Below are positions 43,922 to 53,740 of a DNA stretch of 64,000 nt, piece by piece. Made by a program: the position numbers and the translations under genes. Position 1 is the first letter of the stretch, and every line of letters begins with the position of its first letter. Under the pieces are notes generated by a model, which saw only the letters and a list, made by a program, of their open reading frames with translations, had not been told where the DNA came from and searched no databases. This stretch comes from Microbacterium rhizomatis (GTDB taxonomy: Bacteria; Actinomycetota; Actinomycetes; Actinomycetales; Microbacteriaceae), in contig NZ_VYSA01000001.1 of the NCBI RefSeq assembly GCF_008710745.1, positions 1,736,001 to 1,800,000 on the forward strand, read 5' to 3'.

Positions 43922-46467
43922 GAGAGCGTCCCGCCCGTCGATCCGACGCCGAGCTCGATGAGCGCGAGCGCGGACAGCGACTGCGGACGAGGGCCGCCCT
44001 CGAAGTGCACGTGGGCGATCGCATCACCGAGCTGGTGCAGCTGCGCGCGGGTCTCCGACAGGAACTCCGCAAGGCGCGGCCTGCTCCCGCCTTCGGATGC
44101 CGCGAGCGCGGCGATGTCGGTGGCCTCGAGCGAATCCTCCAGGTGCTCGAGGAGCCGCTCGGGCCGCGTGGAACCCGTCGACGACGACAGCTCGCCGAGG
44201 TGCTCGCGCAGCCGCGCCAGGCTGAATCCGACCGACCGGGGGTTGCCCGGGTCGCTCAGGAGCAGCTCCAGCACGCCGGACGCCCGCACCCCACCGCGAT
44301 AGCGACGACGGTGGGTGACGGCACTCTCGGCCGCCATCAGCACGCCGTTGAGCACCGCGCGCTCTACTCCCGCGCCCGGCGGAACGGTTGTCGTGGCGGC
44401 GAGAAGGCTGCACACCTGCACCGATCGCTCGAGGTAGCGCCCGATCTCGATCGCGCGCCACCCGTCATCGCGCATCATGTTCGCGGTCACGCCCTGGAGA
44501 GAGAGCAGGCCGCTGAGCATCCGTCCCGCCGACTCGGCGATCTGGGGCGAACGGCGCGATACCCGCAGCAGCTTCATCGACTGGTCGGTGATGCCGAAGA
44601 CGCGCCACGTGTCACCCGAGAGCTGGTCGCGGACACCCTCGAGCGCGTCGCGGAGCCTGTCCAGCGAATGCGCTGCCGATCCGGGCCTGTCGATGTCGAG
44701 GAGGAGCGAGCGCAGCTCGGCATCCGCATCGACCGACCGCGTGCCGCACAGGCGCCGGAGCGCGCCGATCAGCGCGGCGAGGACGGCGTCGCCCTGGAGG
44801 GGGGAGGCGAAGTCGAGCTGCTCCGCGTGCGCGTGCGCCGTGAGGACGAGGCGGATGAGGTCTTCGGCGCGCTCGGCGTACCGGCCGACCCAGAACATGT
44901 CCTCGAGGGCGCGCGGGCCGAGCATGGGAGCGACGCGGGGAACCGTGAGCGGCGTGATGGCCGCCAGTCCCTGATCGGGGTCGCCGGGGTTCGCCTTCAG
45001 CACCCACACGTCTTTCGTGCTCGGCGCGGCCCGCGTGTCGTCGACGAGCGTGGCGAGGCCGCCGACCAGGGGACGGTAGGCGGCGCCGTCGCGGACCGTG
45101 AACGTCCGGAGCACGACGGAGTGCGGCGTCGCACGGCCCGTCCGGCGCCCCTCGTCGCCCCACCCGGGCGCCTGCGACAGCGGCAGGCGCTCCTGGCCGA
45201 CATAGCGGTGCGGCGCCATCAGGATGCGGTCGCGGAGCGCCGCGTCGTCCAGCTCTTCCAGGTCGGCGACACGTCCGTCGATCGGGCGCACGATGAGGCC
45301 ATCGCGGTCACGCGCGATGGCCTCCAAGACGGCGTCCAGGCCTTCGCCGGTGCCGCACCACCAGGTGGGAACCGACGAGAGACGCAGCTGCTCGCCGAGA
45401 AGACGCTCGCACACCGCGGGGAGGAAGGGCATGAGGGCAGGGTTCTCCAGGACCCCGGCGCCCAGGCCGTTCACGAGCCGAACCCGGCCGCGCCGGACGG
45501 CCTCGGTCAACCCCGCCACGCCCAGCTGCGAGTTGCCTCGAAGCTCGAGCGGGTCGCACCAGTCGGCGTCGACCCTGCGGAGGATGACGTCGACGCGCTC
45601 GACGGGCGCCTGGCGAGGAAAGCCGGACGGCTTCATCCATACCCAGCCGTCGCGGACGACGAGGTCGCCGCCCTGCACGAGGGGGAATCCGAGGATGTTG
45701 GCGAGGAAGGCCTGATCGTACGCCGTCTCGGAGTGCGTGCCCGGTGACAGGACGACCACGCGCGGGTCGGCGACCTCCGCCGGCGCGGCCTGCAGCAGCG
45801 CCGACCGCACCGCCGAGAAATATGGTTCCACGCGGTGCAGGCCCGCCTCGTCATACAGCTCGGGGATCACGCGTGCGATCACCCGGCGATTCGCCATCGC
45901 ATAGCCCAGACCCGACGGCGCCTGCACACGATCGGCGAGCACCCTCCACTCGCCCGCCGCGTCGCGGCCGAGATCGGTCCCGGAGAGGATGAGCGGGTGC
46001 GGGTCGAAACCCGTCGCGCGGGCGATCGGCCGCGTGTAGCCGGCGTGCCCGAAGACCGCCGCCGCGGGGATCAGCCCTTCGGCGAGCAGCCTGCGCTCGC
46101 CGTAGACATCCGCCAGGAGGGCGTTCAGCAGCTCAGCCCGCTGGGCGAGCCCGACTTCCAGGCGACCCCAGGTCGCCGCATCCAGCACCAGCGGCATCGG
46201 ATCGAGCTGCCAGGGCTGCGAGCCGGCCTCGGGGCTCTCGTAGGTGACGCCCTCATCCGCGAGGAGCGCCGTGATCTCGCGGTCGACGCGATCGAGGTCG
46301 CCGGCGGTCAGGTCGACGGCGAGCGCCGCCATCCCCTTCCACGCCAGGCGAAGGGTGCCGTCGGGCGAGACGACTTCGTCGAATCGCGCGCCGCGCTCCC
46401 CCTCGCCCGGCCCGAAGGGGAGCGTCGGCTGCGCCAGCGACGAGGCGTAATCGCGGATCAGGCTCAT
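43918..46467 (-). CDS. Fused circularly permuted ATP-grasp + alpha-E protein
   Basis: 849 aa from ATG 46467. Residues about 1-490 are a circularly permuted ATP-grasp ligase (COG2308-like), with YTRPIARATGFDPHPLILSG, VVVLSPGTHSETAYDQAFLA, GGDLVVRDGWVWMK and LVNGLGAGVLENPAL. Residues about 510-849 are an all-helical alpha-E domain (COG2307-like), with LEDMFWVGRYAERAEDLIRL and DDGWRAIEIGRYLERSVQV. In many bacteria these are two genes; here they are one. Such ATP-grasps are predicted to form amide or peptide bonds on an unknown substrate. It lies 10 bp after the DUF2126 gene and overlaps the transglutaminase gene. Confidence 0.9.
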   Translation of the reverse strand: MSLIRDYASSLAQPTLPFGPGEGERGARFDEVVSPDGTLRLAWKGMAALAVDLTAGDLDRVDREITALLADEGVTYESPEAGSQPWQLDPMPLVLDAATWGRLEVGLAQRAELLNALLADVYGERRLLAEGLIPAAAVFGHAGYTRPIARATGFDPHPLILSGTDLGRDAAGEWRVLADRVQAPSGLGYAMANRRVIARVIPELYDEAGLHRVEPYFSAVRSALLQAAPAEVADPRVVVLSPGTHSETAYDQAFLANILGFPLVQGGDLVVRDGWVWMKPSGFPRQAPVERVDVILRRVDADWCDPLELRGNSQLGVAGLTEAVRRGRVRLVNGLGAGVLENPALMPFLPAVCERLLGEQLRLSSVPTWWCGTGEGLDAVLEAIARDRDGLIVRPIDGRVADLEELDDAALRDRILMAPHRYVGQERLPLSQAPGWGDEGRRTGRATPHSVVLRTFTVRDGAAYRPLVGGLATLVDDTRAAPSTKDVWVLKANPGDPDQGLAAITPLTVPRVAPMLGPRALEDMFWVGRYAERAEDLIRLVLTAHAHAEQLDFASPLQGDAVLAALIGALRRLCGTRSVDADAELRSLLLDIDRPGSAAHSLDRLRDALEGVRDQLSGDTWRVFGITDQSMKLLRVSRRSPQIAESAGRMLSGLLSLQGVTANMMRDDGWRAIEIGRYLERSVQVCSLLAATTTVPPGAGVERAVLNGVLMAAESAVTHRRRYRGGVRASGVLELLLSDPGNPRSVGFSLARLREHLGELSSSTGSTRPERLLEHLEDSLEATDIAALAASEGGSRPRLAEFLSETRAQLHQLGDAIAHVHFEGGPRPQSLSALALIELGVGSTGGTLS

Positions 46468-46477
46468 GCGGGATGAC

Positions 46478-49400
46478 TCACGGTGCGGTGACCCTCCGCA
46501 GATCGAGGGTGTGCGGATAGTCCGGGCTGTAGGCGCGACGCGCGGCCTCCTGCAGTGCGGCCACGTCGAGACGGCCCGCGGTGTGCCCGTGCGGCTCGAA
46601 GCGGCTCGCGCGTCGCGCCTCCGCCTCGTTCGCGTTGATCGGTGGGGAATGGTATGCCCGGCCGCCGGGGTGCACGACGTGGTACGTCGCTCCGCCCAGG
46701 CTGACGGCGGACTCGGTGTCGACGACGTCGAAGACGAGCGGCGCGTGCACGGGGATCGACGGATGAAGCGCCGACCACGGCGCCCAGGCGCGGTAGCGCA
46801 CACCGGCGTAGTACTCGGCGCTCCGGCCGGTCGGGATCAACGGCACAGGAATATTCTGGCATGTCACGACGTGGCGATGCGGATCGATGCCGCGGACCTT
46901 CACCTGCACGCGCTCGACCGACGAGTCGACGTACCGCGACATTCCACCTGCCGTCGCCTCTTCGCCCAGGACGTTCCACGGCTCGATCGCCTGTCGCAGT
47001 TCCAGCTCGATCGAGCGCGCCTCCGTGGGTGACAGCGCGCCGCCGAGCCCACTGGAGACCCGCGCCATGCCGATGCGCGGGAACCGGAATTCGGTGAATG
47101 CATCGAGCCAGGTGTCTTCGAACGGGATGCCGTGGGCGCGAAGATCGGCCACGACCTCGGCGATGTCGGCCGATGCCCCGTGCGGCAGCAGGAAGTCTTC
47201 GTGCAGCCTCGTCCCCCAGCGGACGAGGGGTGCGCGGTACGGCTTCTCCCAGAACATCGCAACGAGCGAGCGCACGAGCAGCGCCTGCACGAGCGCGAGC
47301 TGCGGATGCGGCGGCATCTCGAAGCCGCGCAGTTCGAGCAGGCCGAGCCGGCCGCGACTGCTGTCGGGGCTGTAGAGCTTGTCGATGCAGAACTCGGCGC
47401 GGTGCGTGTTGCCGGTGAGGTCGGTGAGGAGGTGGCGCAGCGCCCTGTCGACGCCCCACGGGGACGGATGCTGGTCGATCGAGTTCGCGTGCTCCACGAG
47501 TCGCGCGACCTGCTGCAGCGCGATCTCCATCTCGTACACCGCCTCGGGGCGGCCCTCATCGAACCGCGGCGCCTGACTAGTCGGGCCGATGAAGCGGCCC
47601 GAGAACAGGTACGACAGGCTCGGATGCCGCTGCCAGTACGTCACGAGGCTGGCCAGCAGGTCGGGGCGCCGCAGAAGCGGGGAATCGACGGGCTGCGTGC
47701 CGCCCAGGGTGATGTGGTTGCCGCCCCCCGTCCCGGTGTGCAGGCCGTCGAGGTCGAACTTCTCGGTCGCCAGGCGGCTCTGCTTCGCCTCGTCGTACAG
47801 CGTGAGAGTGAGGTCGCGCAGCTCGTTCCACGACGACGTCGGCTGCACGTTGACCTCGATCACACCCGGATCGGGCGTGACGACGAGCTGGTTCAGCCGG
47901 GGGTCGGGCGGGGGGCCGTACCCCTCCAGCACGATCCGGCACCCCACGATCTGCACGGCCCGCTCGATGACCGCGAGCAGGTCGGCGTACGCCTCGAGCG
48001 TCAGCGTCGGGGGCAGGAACACGTACAGCTCGCCGTCGCGGGACTCGATCGCGAGCGCTGTGGTGGGTGCACCGTCGGCGGCGACCACCGTCACCTCGGG
48101 CACCCCTGGCGCGCGGGTGGGCCCCGCCTCGAGGTATGAGGGCTCGCCTGGGTGCTCGGGATCGACCCACGAGACCGCGTCGAGCGGAAGGCGCAGCCCG
48201 ACGGCGCTCGACCCGGGGATGAGCACGAGGCGACCTCGGCGGAACGTCCACGAGGGGCTCGTCCAGTCGTCGTCGGTGGTGAGGGGCAGCACCCACCCGG
48301 TGGGCTCGCCCACGCGATCGTCGAGGCGGGCGACGTCGTCGGTGCCGGGTTCGGGCTCCCCGGGTGCAGGACCGTCGGGGGTGCGGAGGTCTGCGGCGAT
48401 CACGGCGAGCGGATCCTCATAGGCCGGGATCAGCTGCCGGTTGGGCAGCCCGAGCACCGCCGTGATCGTGCGGGCGAGCGACTCGGCCTGCCGCACCGCG
48501 GCGGCGGAGACCTCAGCGGCCTCCGCCGCGGCCGCCTCGGCCGCGGCGCGCGCGGCGCGCAGCGCGGGGCCGGGCACCTCGTTCTTCTCTGCGTCGGCCG
48601 CTGCCGCGGCGGCTTTCGCGGCGACGGCGGCGGGAGCATCCTTCGCCCACGGGTCGGCGAACAGTGCCGGATCGTTCCAGAGCGGCACGCCGTCCGTGCG
48701 CCACTGCAGGGCGATGTTCCAGCGCGGGAGCGGTTCGCCGGGGTACCACTTGCCCTGACCGCGATGCACGACCCCGCCCAGGGCGTACGTCGCGCGGAGG
48801 CGCTCGGCAAGGCCGCCGGCCAGTTCGCGCTTGTGCGGGCCGTCGGCGTCGGTGTTCCACTCCTTGCTCGTCGCGTCGTCCAGCGCGACGAACGTCGGCT
48901 CACCGCCCATCGTGAGCCGTACATCGCCGGCGGCGAGACGCTCGTCCACCGCGGCGCCCAGAGCGTCGATCCGTTCCCACTGATCGTCGGTGTAGGGCTT
49001 GGTCGTGCGCGGATCCTCGTGGATGCGCAGCACCTCGTTCCGGAACGCGAAGGCGACCTCGACGGGTTCGGTGGCGCCCTCGATCGGGGCGGCGCTGGAG
49101 GGATGCGGCGTCGCGCTCAGCGGAATGTGCCCCTCGCCCGCGAACAGGGCGCTGGTGGGATCCATGCCGATCCAGCCCGCGCCCGGAACGTACACCTCGG
49201 TCCAGGCGTGGAGGTCGGTGAAGTCGGCTTCGGGGCCGCTCGGACCGTCGAGCGACTTCTGGTCGGCGGCGAGCTGGACGAGATAGCCCGAGACGAATCG
49301 TGCGGCGAGGCCGTACTGCCGCAGCAGACTGACGAGCAGCCATGCGCTGTCGCGGCACGATCCGATGGCGCGCTCGAGCGTGAGGTCGGGAGTCTGGACG

Positions 49401-49903
49401 CCGGGCTCCATGCGCACGTCGTAGGCGACGTCGCGATTCACCGCCGAGTTGAGTCCGGCGAGGAATTGCACCATCGGCACGCCCTCGGGCGGGAGCGGGG
49501 GCAGGCGCCGGCGCCACGCGTCGGCGCCGTCGCTGTCGTCGACCGGTCGCAGGTAGGGCGCGAGGTCGGCTTTCAGCCCCGGTTCGTACTCGAAAGGGAA
49601 GCGTTCGGCGTACTCCTCGATGAAGAAGTCGAACGGGTTGATCACCATCAGGTCGGCGACCAGCCCGACCGTGATCGAGAGGTGATCGATCTTGTCGGGG
49701 AACACCAGGCGCGCCACCCAGTTGCCGAACGGGTCCTGCTGCCAGTTGATGAAGTGCTCTTTCGGACTCACGTCCAGCGAGTACGCCTCGATCGGGGTGC
49801 GCGAGTGCGGGGCGGGGCGCAAGCGCACCACGTGAGGAGTGACTTTCACCGGGCGGGCGAACTCATAGCCCGTGAAGTGCGTCAGCGACACCTTGATCGA
49901 CAT
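46478..49903 (-). CDS. Giant transglutaminase-DUF2126 protein (COG4196)
   Basis: 1,141 aa from ATG 49903. Residues about 1-290 are a transglutaminase-like domain with Cys in AIGSCRDSAWLLVSLLRQYG, His in DLHAWTEVYVPGAGW and Asp in GMDPTSALF. DUF2126 follows: VRLTMGGEPTFVALDD, GGVVHRGQGKWYPGEPLPRW, then GLHTGTGGGNHITLGG and SLSYLFSGRFIGPTSQAPR. A 100-residue Ala/Glu-rich stretch (about 425-530) interrupts DUF2126 and may be a coiled linker. DUF2126 has glutamine-synthetase-like features in published analyses of amidoligases, so it may be a second bond-forming enzyme of the cluster. It is the first gene of the row. Confidence 0.9.
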   Translation of the reverse strand: MSIKVSLTHFTGYEFARPVKVTPHVVRLRPAPHSRTPIEAYSLDVSPKEHFINWQQDPFGNWVARLVFPDKIDHLSITVGLVADLMVINPFDFFIEEYAERFPFEYEPGLKADLAPYLRPVDDSDGADAWRRRLPPLPPEGVPMVQFLAGLNSAVNRDVAYDVRMEPGVQTPDLTLERAIGSCRDSAWLLVSLLRQYGLAARFVSGYLVQLAADQKSLDGPSGPEADFTDLHAWTEVYVPGAGWIGMDPTSALFAGEGHIPLSATPHPSSAAPIEGATEPVEVAFAFRNEVLRIHEDPRTTKPYTDDQWERIDALGAAVDERLAAGDVRLTMGGEPTFVALDDATSKEWNTDADGPHKRELAGGLAERLRATYALGGVVHRGQGKWYPGEPLPRWNIALQWRTDGVPLWNDPALFADPWAKDAPAAVAAKAAAAAADAEKNEVPGPALRAARAAAEAAAAEAAEVSAAAVRQAESLARTITAVLGLPNRQLIPAYEDPLAVIAADLRTPDGPAPGEPEPGTDDVARLDDRVGEPTGWVLPLTTDDDWTSPSWTFRRGRLVLIPGSSAVGLRLPLDAVSWVDPEHPGEPSYLEAGPTRAPGVPEVTVVAADGAPTTALAIESRDGELYVFLPPTLTLEAYADLLAVIERAVQIVGCRIVLEGYGPPPDPRLNQLVVTPDPGVIEVNVQPTSSWNELRDLTLTLYDEAKQSRLATEKFDLDGLHTGTGGGNHITLGGTQPVDSPLLRRPDLLASLVTYWQRHPSLSYLFSGRFIGPTSQAPRFDEGRPEAVYEMEIALQQVARLVEHANSIDQHPSPWGVDRALRHLLTDLTGNTHRAEFCIDKLYSPDSSRGRLGLLELRGFEMPPHPQLALVQALLVRSLVAMFWEKPYRAPLVRWGTRLHEDFLLPHGASADIAEVVADLRAHGIPFEDTWLDAFTEFRFPRIGMARVSSGLGGALSPTEARSIELELRQAIEPWNVLGEEATAGGMSRYVDSSVERVQVKVRGIDPHRHVVTCQNIPVPLIPTGRSAEYYAGVRYRAWAPWSALHPSIPVHAPLVFDVVDTESAVSLGGATYHVVHPGGRAYHSPPINANEAEARRASRFEPHGHTAGRLDVAALQEAARRAYSPDYPHTLDLRRVTAP

Positions 49904-49951
49904 GGCCTAAGCATTCACCACAACTGTTGCGAGCGAGTTACCGACCCACGC

Positions 49952-51121
49952 TCATGAATACCTCCTCACGAGTCCGCGCATCGTCGACATCCCCCGCGAG
50001 GTCACCGGCGAGCCGATCAGGCGCTCGATCGTCGGCGTGCCCTGCGAGCGATCGACGTGGTCGTTACGGGTCACGGCCCACCCGTGACCGCTCGCGATCA
50101 CCTCGCAGTGGATGCCGCGTACCGGCACCCCTTCGACGACGACGCGCCGATCGAACACCGAGAACTCGAGGTGCGAGACCTCATCGGGCGCGACCCCGTC
50201 GGCTACACCGGGTTGCAGGCGATCGACGTCGACGGGCGCGAACGCGTCGACGATGTCGGCGACCTCGTCGAACGCGAGCACGAACACGGCGCGCTGCAGA
50301 CCGCTCCTCGCGGCGAGGGCGTCGGCCGTGTCCGCGGCGAGCTGAGCGGGGGCGCCGACAGCCGTGCCGACGACAATGCCGTTGGCCCGGAATCCCTCTG
50401 AGCCGAGGAACCCGGCATCCGTCATCGCCTCCCCGAGGTGGGTCCCCGAAGGATGCCCGCGCTGCCCCTGGTTGACGTTGCGGAAGAACGCGACGCACCG
50501 GCGCCCGGGTGCCGCGAGCTCGAAGAGCTCGCACGTCGTGTCGTAGTAGCTCGTCGTGGGCCCGAGATCGGTCATGCCGATCCGCAGGCAGACGCGCTGA
50601 GAGGCGGTGTTCGCCGGATTCGTGACGGCGACCACACGCTCGAGTCCGGCCTCGAAGGCATGCCGCAGCACGGCGGTCGCCGCTTCGCTCGCGTAACCCC
50701 GGCCCCACGCATCGGGGTGAAAATGCCAGCCGATCTCGGTGTCTTGCTCGGCATCCCGCCCCGTGTCCTGAGCGGCATCCTGCCCCGTGTCCTGCGGCGC
50801 GAGCCCCACCTCCACCGCGCCTTTCTCCACCGCGCCTTTCTCCACCGCGCCCGCCGACCAGGAGATGCGCTTGCAGAGCACGGTCCCGAGTCGGGTGCCG
50901 TCGTGCAGGGTGACGCCCCACACTCCGCGGCATCCGTCGTGCATGCCTTTCCACCGCGCGACGCGCTCGCGGGCTTCGTCGGTGCTCTGCATCAGCTGTG
51001 GGGTCACGCCGATGTAGCGCTGCACTTCCTCGCGCGAGTACATGTCGAACAGGAATGCCAGGTCGTCGGCCGAGTCGGTCCAGGGTCGGAGGGTGAGGCG
51101 GGCTGTACGCAGGTCGATCAC
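49952..51121 (-). CDS. GNAT acetyltransferase fused to a DUF1697-like domain
   Basis: 389 aa from GTG 51121, where RimJ-type homology begins (VIDLRTARLTLRPWTDSADD); an in-frame start at 51187 would add 22 residues of unlike composition. Residues 1-200 are a RimJ/RimL-type GNAT with the acetyl-CoA loop DAWGRGYASEAATAVL and NPANTASQRVCLRIGM. From about residue 210 the chain is DUF1697-like: CVAFFRNVNQGQRG and GFLGSEGFRANGIVVG. I know these two domains as separate proteins. The GNAT part is interrupted by repeats, GAVEKGAVEKGAVEV and then QDTGQDAAQDTGRDAEQDTE. Function unknown. Confidence 0.75.
   Translation of the reverse strand: MIDLRTARLTLRPWTDSADDLAFLFDMYSREEVQRYIGVTPQLMQSTDEARERVARWKGMHDGCRGVWGVTLHDGTRLGTVLCKRISWSAGAVEKGAVEKGAVEVGLAPQDTGQDAAQDTGRDAEQDTEIGWHFHPDAWGRGYASEAATAVLRHAFEAGLERVVAVTNPANTASQRVCLRIGMTDLGPTTSYYDTTCELFELAAPGRRCVAFFRNVNQGQRGHPSGTHLGEAMTDAGFLGSEGFRANGIVVGTAVGAPAQLAADTADALAARSGLQRAVFVLAFDEVADIVDAFAPVDVDRLQPGVADGVAPDEVSHLEFSVFDRRVVVEGVPVRGIHCEVIASGHGWAVTRNDHVDRSQGTPTIERLIGSPVTSRGMSTMRGLVRRYS
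50738..50855 (-). repeat. Two coding minisatellites in the GNAT gene
   Basis: About 50738-50800 holds two near-copies of a 24-bp unit containing GGCATCCTGCCCCGTGTCCT. About 50815-50855 holds nearly three copies of a 15-bp unit, CACCGCGCCTTTCTC. All unit lengths are multiples of three, so the frame stays open. Confidence 0.8.
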
Positions 51122-51234
51122 GTCACCCGACGATACGCCGGGGGGTCGGTAGTCCGTTCTCGTCGAGTGGTCACGGGCGGGCTCCACCCCCTGTAATATA
51201 TTGGTATTTCCTCGTCTTGAAAGTTGGTGTCAGC

Positions 51235-51919
51235 ATGAAGCTGCGGAGTTCTCTTATCGTGGCAAGTGTGGTCATGTCAGGACTGATGGCGGGGGTCGCA
51301 GTCCCCGTCGCGGCGTACGCCGCTCCGACAGAGACCGCAATCGTCACCCCGCCGCCGACCACGACCGTGTCGAGGACCTGGACCCTCGACGGTAATGAAG
51401 TCGTTTCAAACCAGGAGATGAGTTGTCCGGCTGGCTTTCGGCTGGAGAATCGGGATTACTCTCCGATGAGAGTGGTGCCGCGGGGAGTCGAGGTGATCGG
51501 AGACCTCGTCGCGCTGGTGGGAACAAACCTCAACGATGCCGTCGGCAACCGGATCGGCGCGACAGAAATCCGTATGAGGAACTACAGCTGGATGCGTAAT
51601 GAAGTCACGATTATTCTGCATTGCGAGCTCATCGAAACTCCGCCACCCACCGGCTGAGGCCGCGCGGCTGAATGCCCCGTATGACGTCACCTACAACGTG
51701 GGTGAAGTCAACGCGCAAGAGGTGCAGATCACCGACGGAGCGCTGCCTCCGCGCTGAGCATGGACAGCCTGACCGGAAAGATCAGCGGAACGCCTACCAC
51801 CGAGGGAACCTATACCTTCCAGTTCTACTGGAAAGAATAGCGACCGGAGCGGGCCGCACCGTGACAGCATCACCGTGACCGCGCCCGACGGCGAACCCGC
51901 CCCGGAAACGGGTTCGTAG
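51235..51919 (+). pseudogene. Secreted protein with putative Ig-like (He_PIG) domain, decayed
   Basis: The first frame gives 140 codons from ATG 51235 to a stop at 51657, with a clear signal peptide (SSLIVASVVMSGLMAGVAVP, cleavage after AYA). Homologous reading then continues through three frame changes: near 51646 (extra base in CCC), near 51752 (missing base) and near 51833 (extra A). The rebuilt continuation reads AEAARLNAPYDVTYNVGEVN, then GALPP, SMDSLTGKISGTPTTEGTYT and a tail to TAG 51917-51919. The Gly-x-Leu-Pro-Pro and GTPTTEGTYTF pattern is that of putative Ig domains of surface proteins. The promoter region (TGTAATATATTGG) is AT-rich and the gene is less GC-rich than its neighbours, so it may be acquired. 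The 51920-52124 stretch after it holds nothing I can name. Confidence 0.65.
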
Positions 51920-52124
51920 ATCCCGGTAATTGATGGCACGGACAGTAGCCGCGGGCCGATAGTCCAGCTCGTGTCGGCCCGCGGTGAGTGGGCGCCGACC
52001 CTGACAGTCGCTTGTGAGCCGACACCGCTGCTCACCCCGCAGCCCTGGGTTGTGACTCTCTTGCACAAGCGTGCACGAGAAGACGGGCCGAGGCGAAGGG
52101 CTCGCCTCTCCCTCGAGCGGCACA

Positions 52125-53636
52125 TCACGCCGCACGCCATTGTGCTCGTTGCGGGGGCGGCGGTGGATCCCATGCCCACTTCCATGCCGCGTTCGTCGGC
52201 ATCGGGGTGGGTTCACCCCCACCCGGCGGATGAAGGACGAACTCGTCGAGCCGGTCGCGAGTGATCCGCCAGCCCTGATTGTGCAGGGTCATGTGGTGGT
52301 GGCGGCAGAGAAGAATGCCTCGATCGATGTCGGTGCCGCCTCCCTCGCTGAAATGGTCGCAGTGGTGGGCTTCGCAGTACGAGGCGGGGCGAGCGCAGCC
52401 GGGCCACCGGCACCCCCCGTCGCGGACGGCCAGGGCGAGTGTCTGTTTCGGGGTGTACAGGCGATGTTCGCGACCCACGTCGAGGGGATTGCCGTGCCGG
52501 TCAACCGTCACCGCCACGGTGCCGGTCGCACACACGGCGCGGCCCACCACCGACCCCGGCAGCGCGTCGCCGCCGTCCTCGGCGTGCCCGATCGCCAGGA
52601 GCCGCCCGAACGCGTCGCGCGGTCCTTCGATGTCGTTGACCGTGACGATGCGCACGCCGGGCTGCCGAGCACCGAACACATCCCTCGCGGTGGCGAGGGC
52701 GCCGGCGCGCAATACGTCCATGACAAGGTCATAAGCGAGCTGTTCATTGCTGCGCGGATCGTCGCGCAACTGATCCGCCACGGCACGATCGTCGCTGTTC
52801 ACGAAGCGGGGTCCGCCGCGGCGGGGGCGCAGTGCGGAATCGAGCATCGACCGCACCCACAGCGCCATCTCGTCATCGAAGACGATCCGCGCGTGGTGCT
52901 GCCCGCCGCCGTCGACCCACGCCCGGTAGCTGCGATTCTCGTAGCGCCGCGCGTACCGCGCCTCGGCTCCGGTCGGATCCAGCAGGTCTCGCACCACACG
53001 CGAGCGCTTCGCCAGCTCTTCCACTGGCATACCGGATGCTTCCGCCACGAGGCCTTCGGCAGCGAGCATCCACGCCTCGCGTACGGCAGCCTGATCCGCG
53101 TCAGCAGACTCGCCCGCTCCACCCTCGACCGAGGGCGGAGCGGCGACATCAGGATCGCCGAGCCCGCACCGGATCGCATCGTGCTGCGCCGGAGTCACCG
53201 CGCCACCCAGCAGGGCGCGCCGCAGCGGCTCATCCCACGGCGGGGCCTGAAGAGCAGGCGGCGACGTGGGTTCAGCCGACACAGGGTCTGCCACGCCTTC
53301 CAACAGCGACACCCCGACGCGCACCTGCCGGGCGGCGTCGGCCTTCGTGCCCCCGGTGATCGACTGGATCAGCGACGCGGGGGTCGCGTGCCCGTGCCCC
53401 GCCGCCAACCCGGTGTGCCCCTCACCGCGACGAGAGCGTTGCGCGGCGACACCGGCGAGTACCGCCTGCAGCCGACCCGCGTGATTGGCCAGCGCCGCGA
53501 CGTCAGCCAGAGCACCGACCACCGACTCGTCACTGAGTCTCAAGGCGAAGGCCGGCAGGACGGCGGCATCGACATCGAGCTCTTCCCACCCCGCGAGCGC
53601 GTCGAGTCGCTCGCGCATCGACGTGAGAATGTTCAT
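52125..53636 (-). CDS. DUF222 / HNH endonuclease-domain protein (13E12-repeat type)
   Basis: 503 aa from ATG 53636; an ATG ten codons earlier (53666) has a GATATG box just upstream and is an alternative. The N-terminal DUF222 region holds LADVAALANHAGRLQAVLAG and GTKADAARQVRVG. The C-terminus has the HNH nuclease: CRWPGCARPASYCEAHHCDH, then GILLCRHHHMTLHNQGW. Actinobacterial genomes carry several diverged copies of this family. A role in mobile DNA or recombination is often proposed but unproven. Confidence 0.92.
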   Translation of the reverse strand: MNILTSMRERLDALAGWEELDVDAAVLPAFALRLSDESVVGALADVAALANHAGRLQAVLAGVAAQRSRRGEGHTGLAAGHGHATPASLIQSITGGTKADAARQVRVGVSLLEGVADPVSAEPTSPPALQAPPWDEPLRRALLGGAVTPAQHDAIRCGLGDPDVAAPPSVEGGAGESADADQAAVREAWMLAAEGLVAEASGMPVEELAKRSRVVRDLLDPTGAEARYARRYENRSYRAWVDGGGQHHARIVFDDEMALWVRSMLDSALRPRRGGPRFVNSDDRAVADQLRDDPRSNEQLAYDLVMDVLRAGALATARDVFGARQPGVRIVTVNDIEGPRDAFGRLLAIGHAEDGGDALPGSVVGRAVCATGTVAVTVDRHGNPLDVGREHRLYTPKQTLALAVRDGGCRWPGCARPASYCEAHHCDHFSEGGGTDIDRGILLCRHHHMTLHNQGWRITRDRLDEFVLHPPGGGEPTPMPTNAAWKWAWDPPPPPQRAQWRAA

Positions 53637-53740
53637 ATATACAGAATGCCAGAGTCCAACGGACATTCGTTCATATCTTCGCCCATGCTGTGGATAGCAG
53701 CGAGGTCGAGCGCTTGGGGAGGGCTACGAGAAGGCGAACC

